Assembly: GCA_028281785.1 (NCBI GenBank)
Contig: JANQJG010000160.1
Coordinates: 1-43,073, forward strand
DNA length: 43,073 nt
Direction: 5' to 3'
Source: Rhodospirillales bacterium
GTDB lineage: Bacteria > Pseudomonadota > Alphaproteobacteria > Rhodospirillales > Shumkoniaceae
A program made the position numbers and the translations under genes. Shown one piece after another: positions 35,866-43,073 of this stretch (positions are counted from its first letter, which is position 1; each line of letters starts with the position of its first letter). The notes beneath the pieces were generated by a model. The model was given only the letters and a program-made list of their open reading frames with translations. It was not told the DNA's origin and searched no databases.

Positions 35866-37254
35866 ATGACCAAGGCCACTCGAGACGGCCCATTACAATC
35901 CCAGTGGGACGCGGTTTGTGGACGTTTGCGGAGCGAAATCGGGGAGGCGGCCTACCAGAGTTGGCTGAAGCCCATCACGTTTCGAGACATGTCGGACGGC
36001 GAAGTCAAGCTGTCGGTCCCGACGAGGTTCATGCAGGATTGGGTCGTCGCGCATTACGTTGATCGACTATGCGTATTGTGGGCGGGCGAGAACCCCGATG
36101 TTCGACGCGTCGATGTCCTGGTACAGCCCGAACACGCATCCCAACGGTCCGTGGAAGACGCCCCGGCTTCGGAGCCTTCGATGCGCGCGGTTGGCTCCCG
36201 CGTCAACGGCGGAGAGGATCCAGGCAACGATATCAGCGCGCCGCTCGATCCGCGCTTCACCTTCAAGAGGTTCGTCGTCGGCAAGCCCAACGAGTTCGCC
36301 CACGCCGCCGCGAGGCGCGTGGCGGAGGCCACGCATGTCTCCTTCAACCCGTTGTTTCTGTACGGCGGAGTGGGGCTCGGCAAGACCCATCTCATGCACG
36401 CGATCGCCTGGAACATCCGCCGCAGCACACCGCGGCGCAACGTGATTTATCTCTCGGCCGAGAAGTTCATGTACCGTTTCATCCGGGCCTTGCGAGAGCA
36501 GAACACCGTCGATTTCAAGGAACAGTTTCGGTCCGTCGATGTCCTGATGATCGACGACGTGCAGTTCATCGCCGGCAAGGATTCCACGCAGGAAGAGTTT
36601 TTCCACACCTTCAACGCGCTCGTCGACCAGGGGCGCCAGATCGTGCTCTCCGCCGATAAGTCTCCCTCCAACCTTGAGGGCATGGAGGAGCGGCTGAAGT
36701 CCCGCCTCAATTGCGGACTCGTGGCGGACATTCACGCCACCACCTATGAGTTGCGGGTCGGCATCCTCGAATCGAAGGCGGACCAGCTTGGGGTCAAGGT
36801 GCCGTCGAATGTCCTGGAGTTTCTGGCCCATAAGATCACGGCGAATGTGCGGGAGCTGGAGGGCGCGCTAAATCGAATCGTCGCCCATGCTCAGCTCGTG
36901 GGCCGGGAAATCACCCTGGAGACGACGCAAGAGGTCCTCCACGACCTGCTGCGCGCCAACGACCGCCGCGTCACCATCGAGGAGATCCAGAAACGGGTTG
37001 CCGAACACTTCAACGTTCGGATCTCCGACATGCACTCGGCGCGGCGGGCGCGCTCGGTCGCGCGTCCGCGGCAGGTGGCCATGTATCTCGCCAAGCAGTT
37101 GACCTCGCGATCGTTGCCCGAGATCGGGCGAAAGTTCGGCGGCCGCGACCATACGACGGTCATGCATGCCGTTCGCAAGGTCGAGGAGCTTCGCGAACGC
37201 GACGCCAGCTTCGCCGAAGACGTCGAGCTTCTGCGCCGCATGCTGGAGGGTTAA
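35866..37254 (+). CDS. dnaA: Chromosomal replication initiator protein DnaA
   Basis: DnaA is the AAA+ initiator that binds and opens the replication origin. The 462 residues comprise domain I (1-80, WDAVCGRLRSEIGEAAYQSWL), a linker, and the ATPase domain with Walker A GGVGLGKT (167-174), Walker B MIDDVQF and sensor ERLKSRL. DNA-binding domain IV carries the signature EIGRKFGGRDHTTVMHAV. GGGGGCGG upstream supports ATG 35866; the frame is open to a TTG at 35821, but those residues are not conserved. It begins the dnaA-dnaN-recF-gyrB block. Confidence 0.97.
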   Translation: MTKATRDGPLQSQWDAVCGRLRSEIGEAAYQSWLKPITFRDMSDGEVKLSVPTRFMQDWVVAHYVDRLCVLWAGENPDVRRVDVLVQPEHASQRSVEDAPASEPSMRAVGSRVNGGEDPGNDISAPLDPRFTFKRFVVGKPNEFAHAAARRVAEATHVSFNPLFLYGGVGLGKTHLMHAIAWNIRRSTPRRNVIYLSAEKFMYRFIRALREQNTVDFKEQFRSVDVLMIDDVQFIAGKDSTQEEFFHTFNALVDQGRQIVLSADKSPSNLEGMEERLKSRLNCGLVADIHATTYELRVGILESKADQLGVKVPSNVLEFLAHKITANVRELEGALNRIVAHAQLVGREITLETTQEVLHDLLRANDRRVTIEEIQKRVAEHFNVRISDMHSARRARSVARPRQVAMYLAKQLTSRSLPEIGRKFGGRDHTTVMHAVRKVEELRERDASFAEDVELLRRMLEG

Positions 37255-37331
37255 GCCGCCTCGGGCCAACCGAGACGCCGAACGATTGCCTTCGTCTCGC
37301 CCCGCTCCCCCCTCGGAAGCCGCGAAAACAC

Positions 37332-37359
37332 TTCTGATTTCGGGGGCTACTGCTATAAT
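37332..37359 (+). promoter_or_regulatory. Extended -10 promoter for dnaN
   Basis: TGCTATAAT at 37351-37359 is a perfect extended -10 box (TG-N-TATAAT). TTCTGA at 37332-37337 is a weak -35 with a 16-bp spacer. It lies about 112 bp before the dnaN ATG, so dnaN-recF-gyrB can be transcribed independently of dnaA. Confidence 0.75.
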
Positions 37360-37470
37360 GGCGGTTCTCTTTGAGGGGTCCACCGTTACATCAGGGGAAA
37401 AGGGTTCGTGGGGTGACCCGGCGCCGCCTTGAGGCAGCAACGATACCCCCGCCACCGGAAGTTTGACGCC

Positions 37471-38583
37471 ATGAAACTGACCATCGAACGGGCCGTGCTG
37501 TTGAAGTCGCTGGGCCACGTGCAAAGCGTGGTGGAACGGCGAAACACCATTCCTATCCTTTCGAACGTGAAGGTGTCGGCGAATGACGCGACGCTGAGCC
37601 TCAACGCCACGGACATGGACCTGGACATTCTCGAAAAGGTCGAGGCGGATATCGGGGCGTCCGGCGACATTACCGCGCCCGCGCATACATTGTACGACAT
37701 CATTCGCAAGCTGCCCGACGGAGCGCAGATCGAACTCGACGGCAGGGACGGCCAGTTGGCGCTCAGGTCCGGAAGATCCCGGTTTTCGCTGGCGTGCCTG
37801 CCGGCCGAGGATTTTCCCGTCATGGCGGGGGGCGACCTGCCGCAGAGCTTTCACCTGGCATCCGGGGATCTGCGCGGCCTCATCGACCGCACCAGATTCG
37901 CCATCTCGACCGAGGAGACTCGGTACTATCTGAATGGTATCTATTTGCATGAGGCCGAGCGCGATAACGTTCAGGTTCTGCGTTGCGTGGCCACCGATGG
38001 ACACCGGTTGGCCAGCGTGGAGATGCCCTTGCCGGAAGGCGCCAAGGGAATGCCGGGGGTCATCGTTCCCCGCAAGACCGTCAGCGAGCTCCGCAAGCTG
38101 ATCGACGAGATTGGAGATGACGTCGCCGTTGCCTTGTCGGAGACGAAGATCCGGTTTGCGTTCGACCACGCGGTTTTGACCTCCAAGCTGATCGACGGCA
38201 CCTTTCCCGACTATGAGCGCGTCATTCCGTCGGAGAACGACAAGGTGATGGAGGTCGATTGCCGCCGGTTCGCCGAATCCGTGGATCGGGTATCGGCCAT
38301 TTCGACCGAGAAATCGCGGGCCGTGAAGCTGGCCGTGAGCGGCGGAAATCTCGTGCTCTCCGCCAACAGCCCGGATAACGGCAGTGCCGTGGAAGAGCTT
38401 GAAGTGGCTTACACGGCCGAGGACATCGAGATCGGGTTCAACGCGCGCTATCTCCTCGACATCATGCAGCAGGTCGAGGGCGACAACGCTCAATTCCTGA
38501 TGGCTGACGCGGCGTCGCCGACCATCATTCGCGAAGTGGGCGACGCGAGCGCCATCTACGTCCTCATGCCGATGCGGGTGTAA
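37471..38583 (+). CDS. dnaN: DNA polymerase III beta subunit (sliding clamp)
   Basis: This is the ring-shaped clamp that tethers DNA polymerase III and other repair enzymes to DNA. The 370-residue protein shows three clamp repeats, beginning MKLTIERAVLLKSLGHVQSV, with RFSLACLPAEDFPV and the usual C-terminus IYVLMPMRV. GGAAG before ATG 37471 is the ribosome-binding site. The dnaA-dnaN spacer (37255-37470) contains its own promoter. recF follows after 20 bp. Confidence 0.97.
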   Translation: MKLTIERAVLLKSLGHVQSVVERRNTIPILSNVKVSANDATLSLNATDMDLDILEKVEADIGASGDITAPAHTLYDIIRKLPDGAQIELDGRDGQLALRSGRSRFSLACLPAEDFPVMAGGDLPQSFHLASGDLRGLIDRTRFAISTEETRYYLNGIYLHEAERDNVQVLRCVATDGHRLASVEMPLPEGAKGMPGVIVPRKTVSELRKLIDEIGDDVAVALSETKIRFAFDHAVLTSKLIDGTFPDYERVIPSENDKVMEVDCRRFAESVDRVSAISTEKSRAVKLAVSGGNLVLSANSPDNGSAVEELEVAYTAEDIEIGFNARYLLDIMQQVEGDNAQFLMADAASPTIIREVGDASAIYVLMPMRV

Positions 38584-38603
38584 AGGAGCGGGACCTGTTC
38601 GAA

Positions 38604-42309
<3,706 letters not shown>

Positions 42310-42402
42310 GGTCCCCGGGGGGACGCCACGACCCAAAGCCTACCCCTCGCAACCAGACACGCTCCAATCCTGGTTGATCGGCAAAAGAGTGGAGGCGGGA
42401 TC

Positions 42403-43073
42403 TTGACCATCAGAATTTTGATATGCGTCATGGCTCTGGTGATGTCCGCCTGTCAGGCGGGGCTGGACACGCGTGACGTCGAGACCCTTTCCGGCGGAGA
42501 GGTCGGGAAGCTTCGTTTTCCAACCCGGAATGTCGCGGGTTTTGGAGACTTCCTGACTCAACCGGCCGAGTACAACGGGAGCACGGTCGGTACGCTGTCG
42601 CTTCCCTCGGGTGCGTCACCGACCAACAAGATTCCCGTGATGGTCATTCTGCACGGGAGCGGCGGCGAATGGTCCGGTCGCGGCGCAGCGCACGCCCGGT
42701 TTCTCAACGAGAATGGCATCGGCGCCTTCGTCATCAACACCTTTGTCAGCCGCGGATTGAAAAGGAGCGACCGTTACATGCGTCGTTTGTCGAAGGCGAA
42801 CTTGCCTGATCAGGTCAGCGACGCCTTTGCGGCCTTGGACCTGGTGTCCGGCCATCCATATGTCGATCCCCAGCGCATTGGGGTGATGGGACATTCCATG
42901 GGGGGCATATCTTCACTCATGGCGGCCTACGACACCGTCGCAACACACGCCTCATTCTCAAACCGCCGATTTAAACTGCACGTCGCGTTCTATGCGCCCT
43001 GCATCGTCAGAACGCCGGATATGAAGACAACGGGTGCCCCAGTTATCGGCTTGTGGGGGGAACAAGACGAATC
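42403..43073 (+). CDS. Dienelactone-hydrolase-like lipoprotein (3' end outside window)
   Basis: The frame runs off the right edge after about 223 codons. It starts at TTG 42403, which has GGAGG at 42391-42395. The first residues (M)TIRILICVMALVMSAC form a short lipoprotein signal peptide ending at a lipobox-like MSAC, so a periplasmic lipid-anchored protein is expected. The body is an alpha/beta hydrolase: VMVILHGSGGEWSGRG (oxyanion loop), the nucleophile motif GVMGHSMGG, and GLWGEQDE, where the catalytic Asp is expected. The catalytic His must lie beyond the edge. Substrate is unknown. It follows gyrB by 93 bp, which includes a GTCCCC/GGGGAC stem without T run. Confidence 0.82.
   Translation, partial: MTIRILICVMALVMSACQAGLDTRDVETLSGGEVGKLRFPTRNVAGFGDFLTQPAEYNGSTVGTLSLPSGASPTNKIPVMVILHGSGGEWSGRGAAHARFLNENGIGAFVINTFVSRGLKRSDRYMRRLSKANLPDQVSDAFAALDLVSGHPYVDPQRIGVMGHSMGGISSLMAAYDTVATHASFSNRRFKLHVAFYAPCIVRTPDMKTTGAPVIGLWGEQDE

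Noticed and set aside
35655-36062. A 135-codon open frame overlapping the 5' part of dnaA
   Set aside because: Not listed as a gene because it overlaps dnaA by about 200 bp and resembles nothing. It is kept only as a possible upstream regulatory frame because of its good ribosome-binding site.

Overview
The window reads as GC-rich chromosomal DNA from a free-living, aerobic alphaproteobacterium, most likely Rhodospirillales-like. This is inferred from gene content and order, since no 16S gene is present. The markers are a MucR/Ros regulator, an alphaproteobacterial Fur/Mur, an Irr-type Fur paralogue with an iron-control-element-like box, a SAM-II-type riboswitch before metK, a YlxR-L7Ae fusion, and the order fur-miaB-phoH-ybeY-corC-lnt-xre-metK-trmB-rimP-nusA-ylxR-infB-rbfA-truB-rpsO-pnp.

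Layout. 1-1.4 kb: a TusA-like sulfur carrier divergent from mucR, then fur. 1.5-9.8 kb: tRNA modification (miaB, trmB), ribosome maturation (ybeY), phoH, corC, apolipoprotein N-acyltransferase (lnt), an XRE regulator and metK. 9.8-19.5 kb: the transcription/translation block rimP to pnp, preceded by a terminator-like leader hairpin. 19.6-24.3 kb: an iron/redox island with a nitronate monooxygenase-like flavoprotein carrying a C-terminal cysteine cluster, irr, and then a rubrerythrin, a GlpC/HdrD-like Fe-S protein and a DUF3501 protein in series. An Irr-box-like palindrome sits just upstream of the rubrerythrin promoter. 24.3-28.3 kb: an exported SH3 protein, a GyaR-type 2-hydroxyacid dehydrogenase, and pabB-pabC. 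28.3-33.7 kb, minus strand: coaBC-dut-Rrf2 regulator-cysK-moeB/thiF-dsrE plus ubiE. 33.7-42.3 kb, plus strand: mutM, rpsT, dnaA, dnaN, recF, gyrB. The right edge cuts a dienelactone-hydrolase-like lipoprotein.

The genes are mostly housekeeping and tightly packed. Four gene pairs overlap as GTGA and at least one as ATGA, which suggests translational coupling. The best candidates for less-described biology are: the putatively Irr-controlled rubrerythrin/Fe-S/DUF3501 cassette; regulatory RNA before metK, rimP and dnaA; a MITE-like 196-bp element after rpsT with a solo end copy about 10 kb away; and MutM and MucR proteins lacking zinc ligands. There is one gene-free stretch above 300 bp (about 35.03-35.87 kb, before dnaA). 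It lacks recognisable DnaA boxes, so the replication origin is probably elsewhere.
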